Source: AC-37 sp036389295 (lineage in GTDB: Bacteria; Actinomycetota; Thermoleophilia; Solirubrobacterales; Thermoleophilaceae). From it: a DNA stretch of 64,000 nt. A program made the translations under genes and the position numbers. This document shows, piece by piece, positions 9,058-17,686 of this stretch. Below the pieces are notes generated by a model. That model saw only the letters and a program-made list of their open reading frames with translations. It made no database searches and was not told the DNA's origin. Every line of letters begins with the position of its first letter. Position 1 is the stretch's first letter. The stretch is taken from NCBI GenBank assembly GCA_036389295.1, contig DASVQB010000030.1, positions 1 to 64,000 of the forward strand. The letters are read 5' to 3'.

Positions 9058-11138
9058 CAGGCCGCACCTCCTCCGAGCGCCCGGCTCATCCTGACCACGG
9101 TCCCGTCGTGGTCCATCGCCACGTCAACCTCGTCCATCAACGCACGCATCAGACTAAGCCCCCGGCCGCGGTGCTCGCCGCGCGCCGACCGCCAGCGCCC
9201 GCTGTCGCGCAGCTCGATCGCGACGATCCGGCCCTCGACCAGGTCGACGTCGAGCCCGAACTCCGCCTCGACGGGGCCGTATGCGTGCTCGATCGCGTTG
9301 GCCGCCGCCTCGCCGACCGCGACCATCACGTCGTAGGCGTCGCTCGCCGGAGCGCCGGCGGACGACAGCCAGTCGCGGAGCGAGCTCCTCATCTCCGCGA
9401 GGGACTGCGCGGCCGCCGGAAGCGCCAGCCTCAGCCGGTCCGGCGGGACGGGGGTGCGCTGGACGGTGAGGACGGCCACGTCGTCGACCGCGACCTCGAG
9501 CTCCGCCACCGCGGCCAGGCACACCTCGTCGGCGGTCGCGGGCACGCCCGACACAGCGCTGCGGAGGCGCTCGAGGCCCACGTCGAGGGACTCGCCGCGG
9601 CGCTCGACGAGGCCGTCGGTGTAGAGCAGCAGCGTCTCGCGGCGCTCGAGGACGGTGCCGACCTCGGGGTACGAGCCGGCCGCCGTGACCCCGATCGGGC
9701 GCGACCGGATCCCCTCCAGGAACTCGGCCTCGCCGCCGTCCCGCACGCGCAGCGGCGGCGGGTGCGCGGCGAGCGAGTAGGTCAGCTCGCCCGACCCCGG
9801 GTCGAGCACGCCGTACGCCACGGTGGCCATCTCGCTCATCTGGCCGTGGCGGACGTAGCGGTCGAGCCGGTCCAGCACGACGCCGGGGGAGTCGCCCTCC
9901 ATCGCGTACGCGCGCAGCGCCGTCCGCATCTGCCCCATCGCCGCGGCGGCGGGCACTCCGCGGCTGACGACGTCGCCCATCGCGAGCCCAACCCGGCCGT
10001 CGGCGAGGGGCACGAGGTCGTACCAGTCGCCGCCCACGTGGGCGTCGTCGGCGCTCGGGCGGTAGAGGACGGCCGTCGCGACGCCCGATATCGCCGGCAG
10101 GCGCCCCGGCAGGAGGCTGCGCTGGAGCACCTCGGCGACGTTGTGGTGGCGGGCGCGGTCGAGCGCCAGGCCGATCCGCTCCGCCGCGCGCTCCAGCAGC
10201 GCCACGTCGTTCGGCGTGAAGTCGCGCGGCTTCAGGGTCCCGACGTGCAGCACGCCGAGGACCCTGCCCTCCGCGAGCAGCGGCACCCCGAGCAGCGACC
10301 GGACCCCCTTCTCGCGGAGCAGCGGGTTCAGCACGTCGGCGTGGTCCACGTCGTCGAGCACGACCGGGGCGCCCGCGGCCGCGATCCGGCCGGCGAAGCC
10401 GCCGCCGACGGGGATCCTGACCCCGCGGTCGACCTCCTCCTCGAGGCCCCGCGCCGCGCGGGCGACCAGCTCGTCGCCGTGCGGGTCGAGGAGGAGGATC
10501 GCCGCCGTGTCCGCGCCGAGCACGTCCCGGACGCGCTCCAGCAGCTGGTCGAGGCCGCGGTCGGTGGGCAGGTGGCCGAGCGCGGCGTCCGTGATCGTCT
10601 GGATCTGCTCGAGGTGCCGAGCGTCGCGCTCGGCGCGGGTGCGGGCCTCGTGCTCGGCGTCGAACAGCCGCGCGCGGTCGATCGCCAGGGCCAGCCGGTC
10701 GGCGGCCATCTGGAGCAGGTCCGCCTCCTCGCCCGTGAACTCGCGCGGCGCGAGCGACCCGACGTGGAGGACCCCGATCAGCCGCCCCTCGACGATCAGC
10801 GGCACCCCCAGGAGCGACTTGATCCCACGCTCGCGCAGGGCGGGGTTGAGGATCTCGGCGGTCTCGGCGTCCGGTATCGCCACCGCCTGCCGCTCCGCCG
10901 CGACGCGCCCGGCGAAGCCCTGGCCGACCGGGATCCGCACGCTGCCGACCGGGAGGCCCTTCGTGGCGCGGACGGTGAGCGCCTCCTCGTCGTCCACGAG
11001 GAGGAGCACGGCGGCCGTGTCCGCCGCGAGGACGCTCCGGACCCGCCCGAGCAGCTCGTCCAGGAGGTCGTCCAGGCTCAGGTGGGCCAGCGCGGCCTCG
11101 GTGAGGCTGGCGATCTGCTCCAGGCGCGAGTCGGGCAT
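9057..11138 (-). CDS. GAF-GAF-PP2C(SpoIIE)-HATPase regulatory phosphatase/kinase
   Basis: Four modules are visible in 693 residues: two GAF sensor domains (about 10-170 and 180-340; near-duplicates sharing DTAAVLLL and SLLGVPL), a SpoIIE-type PP2C phosphatase (about 355-555; GGDWYD, GDVVSRG, YTDGLVE metal-binding motifs) and a C-terminal HATPase_c domain (about 570-690; GEAAANAIEHAYG N-box, GRGLSLMRAL). This combines the phosphatase and anti-sigma kinase activities of a partner-switching system in one chain; the STAS gene downstream is the likely shared substrate. ATG at 11138 has AGAGGA 9 bp upstream and lies 17 bp after ligD. A far longer open frame to 13685 is antisense shadow of ligD. Confidence 0.93.
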   Translation of the reverse strand: MPDSRLEQIASLTEAALAHLSLDDLLDELLGRVRSVLAADTAAVLLLVDDEEALTVRATKGLPVGSVRIPVGQGFAGRVAAERQAVAIPDAETAEILNPALRERGIKSLLGVPLIVEGRLIGVLHVGSLAPREFTGEEADLLQMAADRLALAIDRARLFDAEHEARTRAERDARHLEQIQTITDAALGHLPTDRGLDQLLERVRDVLGADTAAILLLDPHGDELVARAARGLEEEVDRGVRIPVGGGFAGRIAAAGAPVVLDDVDHADVLNPLLREKGVRSLLGVPLLAEGRVLGVLHVGTLKPRDFTPNDVALLERAAERIGLALDRARHHNVAEVLQRSLLPGRLPAISGVATAVLYRPSADDAHVGGDWYDLVPLADGRVGLAMGDVVSRGVPAAAAMGQMRTALRAYAMEGDSPGVVLDRLDRYVRHGQMSEMATVAYGVLDPGSGELTYSLAAHPPPLRVRDGGEAEFLEGIRSRPIGVTAAGSYPEVGTVLERRETLLLYTDGLVERRGESLDVGLERLRSAVSGVPATADEVCLAAVAELEVAVDDVAVLTVQRTPVPPDRLRLALPAAAQSLAEMRSSLRDWLSSAGAPASDAYDVMVAVGEAAANAIEHAYGPVEAEFGLDVDLVEGRIVAIELRDSGRWRSARGEHRGRGLSLMRALMDEVDVAMDHDGTVVRMSRALGGGAA

Positions 11139-11155
11139 GCGGGCGTCCTCTTCCC

Positions 11156-13615
11156 CTAGAACGACGGGAGCTCCTGCTCGAGCGTCAGCAGCGGCGCCAT
11201 CAGGTCGCCGTCCTCCTCGACGCGGGCGAGCGCCCGGTCGGCCTCGAACGTGAGGATCGCGGGATCCCCCTCGCGCGCGCACGCCTCGACCTCGTCCCAG
11301 CGGACCGGCGTCGAGACCGTCGGCCGCTCGCGGGCGCGCAGCGAGTAGACGCAGACCGTCGTCTTGTGCTCGTCGTTCTGGCTCCAGTCGACGAGCACCT
11401 TGCCCGGCCGCAGGCTCTTCGTCATGCGCGAGACGACGTGGTCGGGGTGCTGCTTCTCGAGCAGCTCGGCGACCGCGCGGGCGAACGGCTTGGTCTCGTC
11501 GTAGCTCGTCTCGACGTTCAGCGGCACGTAGGCCTGGAGCCCCTTCGAGCCCGAGGTCTTCGCGAAGCACTCCATGCCGAGGCCCTCGAACAGGTCGCGC
11601 ACCCAGAGGCCGACGCGGCAGCAGTCCACGATGTCCGCGGGCTCGCCTGGGTCGAGGTCGAAGACCATCGTGGTGGGGCGCGAGACGTCCGCCGCGAGCG
11701 ACAGCGAGGTGTGCAGCTCGAGGTCGGCGAGGTTCGCCGCCCAGACGAGCGTCGGCACGTCGTTGACCAGGCAGAAGTCGATGTTCCGCTGGTTGTGGCG
11801 GCTCCAGACCGACGCGGTCTCGACCCAGTCGGGGCGGTGCGAGGGGCACTGCTTCTCGTAGAAGAACTGGCCCTCGACCCCGTCGGGGTAGCGCTTCATC
11901 GTCAGCGGCCGGCCGTGCAGGTGCGGGATCAGGACCGGCGAGATCCGCGTGTAGTAGTCGATCACCTGGCCCTTCGTGAAGGCGACCTTCGGGTAGAGGA
12001 CCTTGTCGAGGTTCGAGAGGCGGAGGCGGCGGCCGTCGACCGTCGCCTGGACCGCGCCGCCCGGCAGCTCCGCGAGCGGGCCGAGCGGGAGGTCCGCGGC
12101 CGATGGCGTCTCGCCGGCGAGCGCCTCGGGCTCGGCGTCGTCGACGACCACCACGACCGCGGCGGGGTCGACGTCGCAGAGCCCCTTGTAGACCGGGTGG
12201 CGGAGGACCCCCTCGGAGGTCCAGTCGGTGTACTCGACCTCGCAGACGAGCTCGGGCTCCACGTACCGGGCGCCGCGGGGCGGCTTCGGGTCGCCCTCGA
12301 ACGGCGACGACCGCCTGCGGAGCGGCTCGAGTCGCCGCTGGAGGTCGCGCAGCGCGTCGTCGCCGAGCCCGCTCCCGACCCGGCCGCCGTACCGCAGCGT
12401 CCCGCCCCGGTCGTGGTAGCCCACGACCAGGGCGCCGATCGAGCGCTCGCGCTTGCCCTCGCCCGGCATCCAGCCGCCGACCACCAGCTCGCGGCGCTGC
12501 TTGTTCTTGACCTTGACCCACGCGCCGGTGCGGCGCCCCGGCTCGTACGGGGAGTCGAGCCGCTTGGCGACCACGCCCTCGAGGCCCTGCTCGGCGCTCG
12601 CGGCCCGCAGGGCGGTCCCCTCCCCCGGGTGCGCCGCCGGCGTGCGCCACGCGGGTCCCTCGAGCCCCAGCTCGTCGAGCCGGGCGCGGCGCTCCTCGTA
12701 CGGGAGCGCCATGAGGCTGCGGCCGTCGAGGTAGAGGAGGTCGAAGATCGCGTAGACGACCGGGATCTCCTTCGCCCGCCGCTTGATCCGGCTCTCGCCG
12801 GTGAGGTGCATGCGCTGCTGGAGGCGCTCGAAGCTGGGACGGCCCCGCTCGTCGAAGGCGACGATCTCGCCGTCGAGCACCGCGTCGCGGGAGCCGAGCT
12901 GGCGGCCGAGCGGGCGCAGCTCCGGGTACTGCGCGGTGACGTCGGTGAGGCGGCGGCCCTCCAGCCTGAGGCGGCCGGGCTGGGAGTAGGCGAGCGCGCG
13001 GATGCCGTCCCACTTGACCTCGAACGACCAGCGCTCCTCGTCCGGCGGCAGCTCGCCTGGCTTGGCGAGCATCGGGACGACCCGCTCCGGCATCGGCTCC
13101 CGCTCCGGGTCGGCGGGCGGGTCCATGCGGTGGATCATCCAGTCCTTCCCGCCCGTCCGGAACAGGACGTAGCGGCCGTTGAGCCGCTCGCCGTGGAAGG
13201 TGGCGATCACCTCGTCGTCGCGGAACTTCTCCGCCTCGTAGGTGCCGCTGTCCCAGACCTTCATCGTGCCGGCGCCGTACTCGCCCTTCGGGATCTCGCC
13301 CTCGAAGTCGACGTACTCGAGCGGGTGGTCCTCGGTGCGGACCGCCTTGCGGTTCTCCTTCGGGTCCATCGGGATGCCGTTCGGGATCGCCCAGGAGGCG
13401 AGCGCGCCGTCGCGCTCGAGGCGCAGGTCCCAGTGCAGGCGGCGGGCGTGGTGCTCCTGCACGACGAACCGGGGCTGCGCGGCCGGCGCGCCGCCGCGGC
13501 GCGGCCCGCGCTTCCCGCGCGGCTTCCCGCCGTCGCGCGCCTTGCCTCCGCCCCGCGGCTCGGACGTCTTCCCGAAGTCGCGCTTGCGCTCGTAGTCGGC
13601 GAGCCGCTCGGCCAT
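11156..13615 (-). CDS. ligD: Multifunctional ATP-dependent DNA ligase LigD (PE-LIG-POL)
   Basis: LigD is the end-processing ligase of bacterial non-homologous end joining, normally working with Ku. The 819-residue chain carries a 3'-phosphoesterase domain (about 45-165; HHARRLHWDLRLE), an ATP-dependent ligase domain (about 175-480; adenylated Lys201 in EVKWDGIR) and a primase-polymerase domain (about 530-819; LSNLDKVLYPK, FDLDPG catalytic aspartates). This order matches the Pseudomonas type, not the POL-PE-LIG order of mycobacteria. No ku gene is seen within this window. ATG at 13615 is 32 bp from the divergent gluQ gene. Confidence 0.97.
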   Translation of the reverse strand: MAERLADYERKRDFGKTSEPRGGGKARDGGKPRGKRGPRRGGAPAAQPRFVVQEHHARRLHWDLRLERDGALASWAIPNGIPMDPKENRKAVRTEDHPLEYVDFEGEIPKGEYGAGTMKVWDSGTYEAEKFRDDEVIATFHGERLNGRYVLFRTGGKDWMIHRMDPPADPEREPMPERVVPMLAKPGELPPDEERWSFEVKWDGIRALAYSQPGRLRLEGRRLTDVTAQYPELRPLGRQLGSRDAVLDGEIVAFDERGRPSFERLQQRMHLTGESRIKRRAKEIPVVYAIFDLLYLDGRSLMALPYEERRARLDELGLEGPAWRTPAAHPGEGTALRAASAEQGLEGVVAKRLDSPYEPGRRTGAWVKVKNKQRRELVVGGWMPGEGKRERSIGALVVGYHDRGGTLRYGGRVGSGLGDDALRDLQRRLEPLRRRSSPFEGDPKPPRGARYVEPELVCEVEYTDWTSEGVLRHPVYKGLCDVDPAAVVVVVDDAEPEALAGETPSAADLPLGPLAELPGGAVQATVDGRRLRLSNLDKVLYPKVAFTKGQVIDYYTRISPVLIPHLHGRPLTMKRYPDGVEGQFFYEKQCPSHRPDWVETASVWSRHNQRNIDFCLVNDVPTLVWAANLADLELHTSLSLAADVSRPTTMVFDLDPGEPADIVDCCRVGLWVRDLFEGLGMECFAKTSGSKGLQAYVPLNVETSYDETKPFARAVAELLEKQHPDHVVSRMTKSLRPGKVLVDWSQNDEHKTTVCVYSLRARERPTVSTPVRWDEVEACAREGDPAILTFEADRALARVEEDGDLMAPLLTLEQELPSF

Positions 13616-13647
13616 GCCGGGAACGGTACTCGCGCGATGATGACCGG

Positions 13648-14574
13648 ATGCCCGGCGCCGACGGCCGCTTCGCTCCGAGCCCCACCGGCTCGCTGCACCT
13701 CGGGAACCTGCGGACCGCGATGCTCGCGTGGCTGTTCGCGCGCTCGGCGGGCGCGCGTTTCCTCGTTCGGGTCGAGGACCTCGACCGCCAGCGCGTCCGG
13801 TCCGGGTGCGAGGCCGAGCAGCTCGGCGACCTCGCCGCGATCGGGCTCGACTGGGACGGGCCGGTCGTGCGGCAGTCGGAGCGGCTCGAGCTGTACTCCG
13901 AGGCGCTCAGGCGCCTGGACGAGGCCGGGCGGCTCTACCCCTGCTACTGCACGCGGGCGGAGATCCGGCAGGCCGCGTCGGCGCCGCACGGGCCGCCGGC
14001 GGAGGGGCGCTACCCGGGGACCTGCCGCGAGCTGGGGGCGGCGGAGCGGGCCGAGCGCGAGGCCGCCGGGCGCCCGCCGGCCCTGCGGCTGCGGGCCGAC
14101 GGCGAGGTCGTGCGACTCTCGGACCGGCTCGCGGGGCCGGTCGCCGGCGAGGTCGACGACTTCGTGGTGAGGCGGGGGGACGGCGCGCCGGCCTACAACC
14201 TGGCCGTGGTGGCGGACGACGCCGCGCAGGGCGTCGGCGAGGTGGTGCGGGGGGCGGACCTGCTCGACTCGACGCCGCGGCAGCTCCTGCTCGCGCGGCT
14301 CCTCGGCGTCGCCGAGCCGAGGTACGCGCACGTGCCGCTCGTGCTCGGGCCGGACGGCGCGCGGCTCGCCAAGCGCCACGGCGCGGTGACGCTGGCGGAC
14401 CGGGCCGCGCGGGGCGAGACGGCGGCCGGCGTGCTGTCGTGGCTCGCGGCGAGCGCCGGCCTGTGCGAGCCGGGCGAGCCGGTGACCGCCGCGGCGCTCG
14501 TGGAGCGCTTCGACCCGGCGGCGCTGCCCGCGGAGCCGACGAGCTGGCGTGACGGATCGCCGGGTCCGTCGTAA
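13648..14574 (+). CDS. gluQ: Glutamyl-Q tRNA(Asp) synthetase
   Basis: A truncated GluRS paralogue that attaches glutamate to the queuosine base of tRNA-Asp. It has the class I catalytic fold with a SLHLGN HIGH-type motif (15-20), KMSKS replaced by LAKRHG, and the YadB zinc site Cys99/Cys101/Tyr122/Cys126. It lacks the anticodon-binding half of true GluRS, and 308 residues is the family length. ATG at 13648. Its stop lies inside the overlapping first codons of one possible ECF sigma start. Queuosine genes themselves are not in the window. Confidence 0.94.
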   Translation: MPGADGRFAPSPTGSLHLGNLRTAMLAWLFARSAGARFLVRVEDLDRQRVRSGCEAEQLGDLAAIGLDWDGPVVRQSERLELYSEALRRLDEAGRLYPCYCTRAEIRQAASAPHGPPAEGRYPGTCRELGAAERAEREAAGRPPALRLRADGEVVRLSDRLAGPVAGEVDDFVVRRGDGAPAYNLAVVADDAAQGVGEVVRGADLLDSTPRQLLLARLLGVAEPRYAHVPLVLGPDGARLAKRHGAVTLADRAARGETAAGVLSWLAASAGLCEPGEPVTAAALVERFDPAALPAEPTSWRDGSPGPS

Positions 14575-14581
14575 TACCCGT

Positions 14582-15109
14582 GTGAGCGCCGTCGCCGAGA
14601 CCGTCGCGCCGCCCGCCTCGACCGCCCCGGCCGAGACGTTCGAGAGCCTCTACCGGCGGACGTTCCCGCGCGTGTACGCCTACGTGGCGTCGCTCCTGCG
14701 CGACCGCTCGGCCGCCGAGGAGGTGACCGCCCAGGCGTTCGAGCGCGCGTACCGGCGGCGGCGGACCTTCCGGCCCGGCCGCGGGTCGGCCGAGGCGTGG
14801 CTGTTCGGGATCGCGCGGAACGCGGCGCTCGACGAGCTGCGCCGCCGCCGGCGGCGGGCGGTGCTCGAGGCGGACGCCGCGGACCTCGACCGCCCGCCGG
14901 CCGACGAGCACGTCGAGCTGCTCCTGCGGCGCGAGGCCGTGCGCGCCGCGCTGGCGTCGCTCGAGCCGCGCGAGCGCGACCTGATCGCCCTGAAGTTCTC
15001 CGGCGGGCTGTCGAACGCGGAGATCGCGCGGGTGCTCGGGACGAGCGCCACGAACGTCGGCACGAGGCTGCACCGGACCGTCGAGAAGCTGCGAAAGGCC
15101 TGCGAATGA
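14582..15109 (+). CDS. ECF-type sigma-70 factor
   Basis: About 175 residues with region 2 (FESLYRRTFPRVYAYV... AAEEVTAQAFERAY) and region 4 (LEPRERDLIALKFSGGLSNA plus the recognition helix TSATNVGTRLHRTVEKLR), and the short linker of ECF factors. I chose GTG at 14582; GTG at 14549 would add 11 residues and overlap gluQ. TAATACC lies just upstream and may be a -10 element of a leaderless message. It overlaps the next gene by ATGA, the usual sigma/anti-sigma coupling, so the DUF4349 membrane protein is probably its regulator. Confidence 0.92.
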   Translation: MSAVAETVAPPASTAPAETFESLYRRTFPRVYAYVASLLRDRSAAEEVTAQAFERAYRRRRTFRPGRGSAEAWLFGIARNAALDELRRRRRRAVLEADAADLDRPPADEHVELLLRREAVRAALASLEPRERDLIALKFSGGLSNAEIARVLGTSATNVGTRLHRTVEKLRKACE

Positions 15110-16455
15110 CCGAGAACGAGCTGAGCCGCGACGTCGCCCTGGCGACCCTGGACGAGGCGCTGCGAAGCGGACGAGTCACCGCCGCCGACCCGGCCGGGCG
15201 CGAGCTCCAGGAGCTGGCGCTCGCGCTGGAGGCCGACTCGCCCGCCGTCCGCGACGAGTTCGCGCGCGAGATGGACGAGTGGGCCGCGGCGGGCTTCCCG
15301 AGCGCGGCGCGGCCGGGCGCACCGGCCGGCGCCGCCCGGCCCGGCTTCGCCCGCGGCGCCGCGTCGCGACTGCGACGCGGACGGGCCGGCTCGCGCGCGT
15401 CCCTGCGCGACCGCGCCGTCGAGCCCGGCTCGCGCGCGTCCCTCCGCGACCGCGCCCTCCGGCTCGGCCGGTCGAGCGTGCCGGCATCGCTCCGCACCCG
15501 GGTCCTCGCGGCCGGCGGCGCGGCGGTCGGGCTCGTCGTGGCCGTCGGCGTCGCCCTGTCGGTCCTCGGCGGCGGCGAGCCGGCGGAGCCGTCCGGCGAG
15601 GGCGTCGCCACCGCGCCGCCGCCGCTCGAGTCGGCTCCGCCCGACGCCGCCCTCGTCGCGGGCGGCTCCAACGCCGCGCGCGAGGCGACCCCCACCGGCC
15701 CGCCGGGGGAGGCGCTGACGATGGAGTCCTCCACGGCCACGACCGTTGCGCCGCCGCCGAGCGACCGTCTCGAGCCCCGCGAGCGCCGGCGCCGGATCGA
15801 GCGCTCGGCCCGGCTGACGCTGTCGGCGCCCGACGACCGGCTCGAGTCGGTCGCGGACTCGATCGTCCAGATCGTCGACCGCCACCGCGGCTTCGTGCTG
15901 CGCTCGTCCGTCTCGTCGGGCGACGACTCGGCCGCCGGCGGGCAGTTCGAGCTGCGCGTCCCGGCCGACTCGCTCGACGCGGCGCTGCGCGACCTCTCGC
16001 GAGTCGCGCACGTGCGCGCGCGCAGCCAGGCGGGCCAGGACGTGACGCCCGCGTTCGTCTCCGTCGGCGACCGCCTCGCGTCCGCCCGCGCGGAGCGGCT
16101 GAGCCTGCTGCGCCGGCTGGAGGCGGCCCAGACCGACGCCCGCGCCCGCGCGCTGCGGCGTGCGCTCGACAGGGTGTCGCTCCGCCTGAGCCGGCTACGC
16201 CGCGAGCTGCGCGGCCTGCGGGAGCGGACCGACTACGTGGCCGTGAGCGTCTCGCTGGTCGAGGGCGGGGACGGCGGCTCCGGCTCGAGCGGGGCCGGCG
16301 ACGCCCTGGACGACGCGCTGGGGACCCTCTCCGGCTCGCTGGAGCTGGTCGTGCGCGCCCTCGGGGTGCTGATCCCGCTCGGCGTCGCCGCCGGCGCGGC
16401 CTGGCTCGCGGCGCGGACGGTCCGCCGCCGCAGGCGCGAGCGCGCGCTGATGTAG
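15106..16455 (+). CDS. DUF4349 membrane protein, probable anti-sigma partner
   Basis: The 449-residue protein starts ATG at 15106, overlapping the ECF sigma stop by 4 bp. The first ~100 residues are cytosolic and could contact sigma. A transmembrane segment (about 130-155; AAVGLVVAVGVALSVL) is followed by a Pro/Ala linker, then DUF4349 (about 225-400; SARLTLSAPDDRLESVADSI, a long Arg/Leu coiled coil) and a C-terminal membrane helix (LGVLIPLGVAAGAAWLAA). No zinc-binding HxxxCxxC of ZAS anti-sigmas is visible. A nine-residue duplication, SRASLRDRA, occurs twice near 100-120. The anti-sigma role is inferred from operon structure. Confidence 0.88.
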   Translation: MTENELSRDVALATLDEALRSGRVTAADPAGRELQELALALEADSPAVRDEFAREMDEWAAAGFPSAARPGAPAGAARPGFARGAASRLRRGRAGSRASLRDRAVEPGSRASLRDRALRLGRSSVPASLRTRVLAAGGAAVGLVVAVGVALSVLGGGEPAEPSGEGVATAPPPLESAPPDAALVAGGSNAAREATPTGPPGEALTMESSTATTVAPPPSDRLEPRERRRRIERSARLTLSAPDDRLESVADSIVQIVDRHRGFVLRSSVSSGDDSAAGGQFELRVPADSLDAALRDLSRVAHVRARSQAGQDVTPAFVSVGDRLASARAERLSLLRRLEAAQTDARARALRRALDRVSLRLSRLRRELRGLRERTDYVAVSVSLVEGGDGGSGSSGAGDALDDALGTLSGSLELVVRALGVLIPLGVAAGAAWLAARTVRRRRRERALM

Positions 16456-16517
16456 CCGCCGGCCGCCGCGCGCCCTCTTCACCGCCGCTTAAGCCTCGTG
16501 TCGTAGGCTCCTGCGCC

Positions 16518-17150
16518 GTGCGGACACGTGCGACATGGCTCCTCGTCGCCCTCCTGCTCGCGACGGCCGTGACCGCGCTCGCCGCGGGGTGCGGCGGGGA
16601 CGACGACTCCGACGACTCGACCGCGAAGACGAAGGCCTCGGACTTCGCCGGCGCGGTCGCGGCCCCGGCCAAGCCGGCGCCCCCGCTCAAGCTCGAGGAC
16701 TCGACCGGCCGCACGTTCGACATCGCCGAGCACCGCGGCCAGGTCGTGCTCGTCACCTGGCTGTACGCGAACTGCCCCGACGTCTGCCCGCTGATCGTGA
16801 GCAACTTCAAGGTCACGCAGGCGAAGCTCGGCGACCGGGCCAAGGACGTCAAGTTCGTCGCGGTGTCGGTCGACCCGAAGGGCGACACGTCGAAGCGGGT
16901 CAACGCCTTCCTGAAGAAGCGCGGGATGAACGGGCGGATGCAGTACCTCCTCGGCTCGCGCAGCACGCTCGGCATCGTGTGGAAGAGCTGGGGGATCGTC
17001 GCCGAGCCGGACGCGTCCAACCCCGAGCTGATCGAGCACGCGTCGCCGATCTACGGCGTGAGCGCGTCGGGCAGGATCACCACGCTCTACCCGGCGAACT
17101 TCAAGCCGGAGCAGATCCTCCACGACGTCCCGCTCCTCGCCCGCCAGTAG
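16518..17150 (+). CDS. SCO1/SenC-family copper chaperone lipoprotein
   Basis: The 210-residue protein has a lipoprotein signal (lipobox LAAGC, Cys25) and a thioredoxin-fold Sco domain with the Cu ligands Cys86/Cys90 in NCPDVCP and His174 in IEHASPIYG. Sco proteins deliver copper to, or reduce, the CuA site of cytochrome c oxidase at the outer membrane face. GTG at 16518 gives a correct signal peptide; longer frames upstream are antisense shadow. It precedes a TlpA-like thioredoxin by 18 bp, so both probably serve extracytoplasmic thiol chemistry of cytochrome assembly. Confidence 0.95.
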   Translation: MRTRATWLLVALLLATAVTALAAGCGGDDDSDDSTAKTKASDFAGAVAAPAKPAPPLKLEDSTGRTFDIAEHRGQVVLVTWLYANCPDVCPLIVSNFKVTQAKLGDRAKDVKFVAVSVDPKGDTSKRVNAFLKKRGMNGRMQYLLGSRSTLGIVWKSWGIVAEPDASNPELIEHASPIYGVSASGRITTLYPANFKPEQILHDVPLLARQ

Positions 17151-17168
17151 CGCCGCGGGACCCGCCCG

Positions 17169-17684
17169 ATGAGCCGGCGGCCTACGATCCCCGTCCTCCT
17201 CGCGGTCGTGCTCGTGGGCGGGCTGGTGGCGCTAGAGGTCGCGACGAGCGGCGGCGGCGAGGACCGGCCCGGCCGCCGCGCGGCGCCGCCGCTCCCGGCG
17301 GCCGTGCTGGTGCCGCCGCGGGCCACGGTCGAGTCGCTCCGCGGCCGGCCGGCCATCGTCAACTTCTGGGCGAGCTGGTGCGACCCGTGCAAGCGCGAGG
17401 CGCGCGAGCTCCAGCGGCTCTCGTCGCGGCTCCGCGGCCGGGCCGCGCTGGTCGGCGTCGACTGGGCCGACGACCTCGCGGGCGCGCGCGCGTTCATCCG
17501 CCGGTACGGCTGGACGTTCCCGAACCTGAGGGACGCCCAGGGGACTGTCGGGAACGAGTACCGGCTGTCGGGGCTGCCGAACACGTTCGTGCTGGACAGC
17601 GACGGCCGGATCGCGCAGGTGCTGCGCGGGCCGCAGACGGCGGCGAGCGTCGAGCGGGCGCTGGCGGCCGCCGAGCGCGACTGA
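17169..17684 (+). CDS. TlpA/ResA-like membrane-anchored thioredoxin
   Basis: A 171-residue protein with an N-terminal anchor (about 8-25; IPVLLAVVLVGGLVALEVA) and a thioredoxin-like domain holding the redox pair Cys71/Cys74 in WCDPC, plus the cis-Pro loop GLPNTF. TlpA/ResA proteins reduce disulfides outside the membrane, typically apocytochrome c or the Sco/CuA site. Immediate proximity to the Sco gene supports a shared function. ATG start at 17169. Confidence 0.94.
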   Translation: MSRRPTIPVLLAVVLVGGLVALEVATSGGGEDRPGRRAAPPLPAAVLVPPRATVESLRGRPAIVNFWASWCDPCKREARELQRLSSRLRGRAALVGVDWADDLAGARAFIRRYGWTFPNLRDAQGTVGNEYRLSGLPNTFVLDSDGRIAQVLRGPQTAASVERALAAAERD

Positions 17685-17686
17685 CG

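Noticed and set aside
9057..13685. A 1,542-codon minus-strand open frame joining the PP2C and LigD regions
   Set aside because: It is the phosphatase gene in frame, continued upstream through an off-frame shadow of ligD; the two genes have separate starts and stops with an RBS between them.
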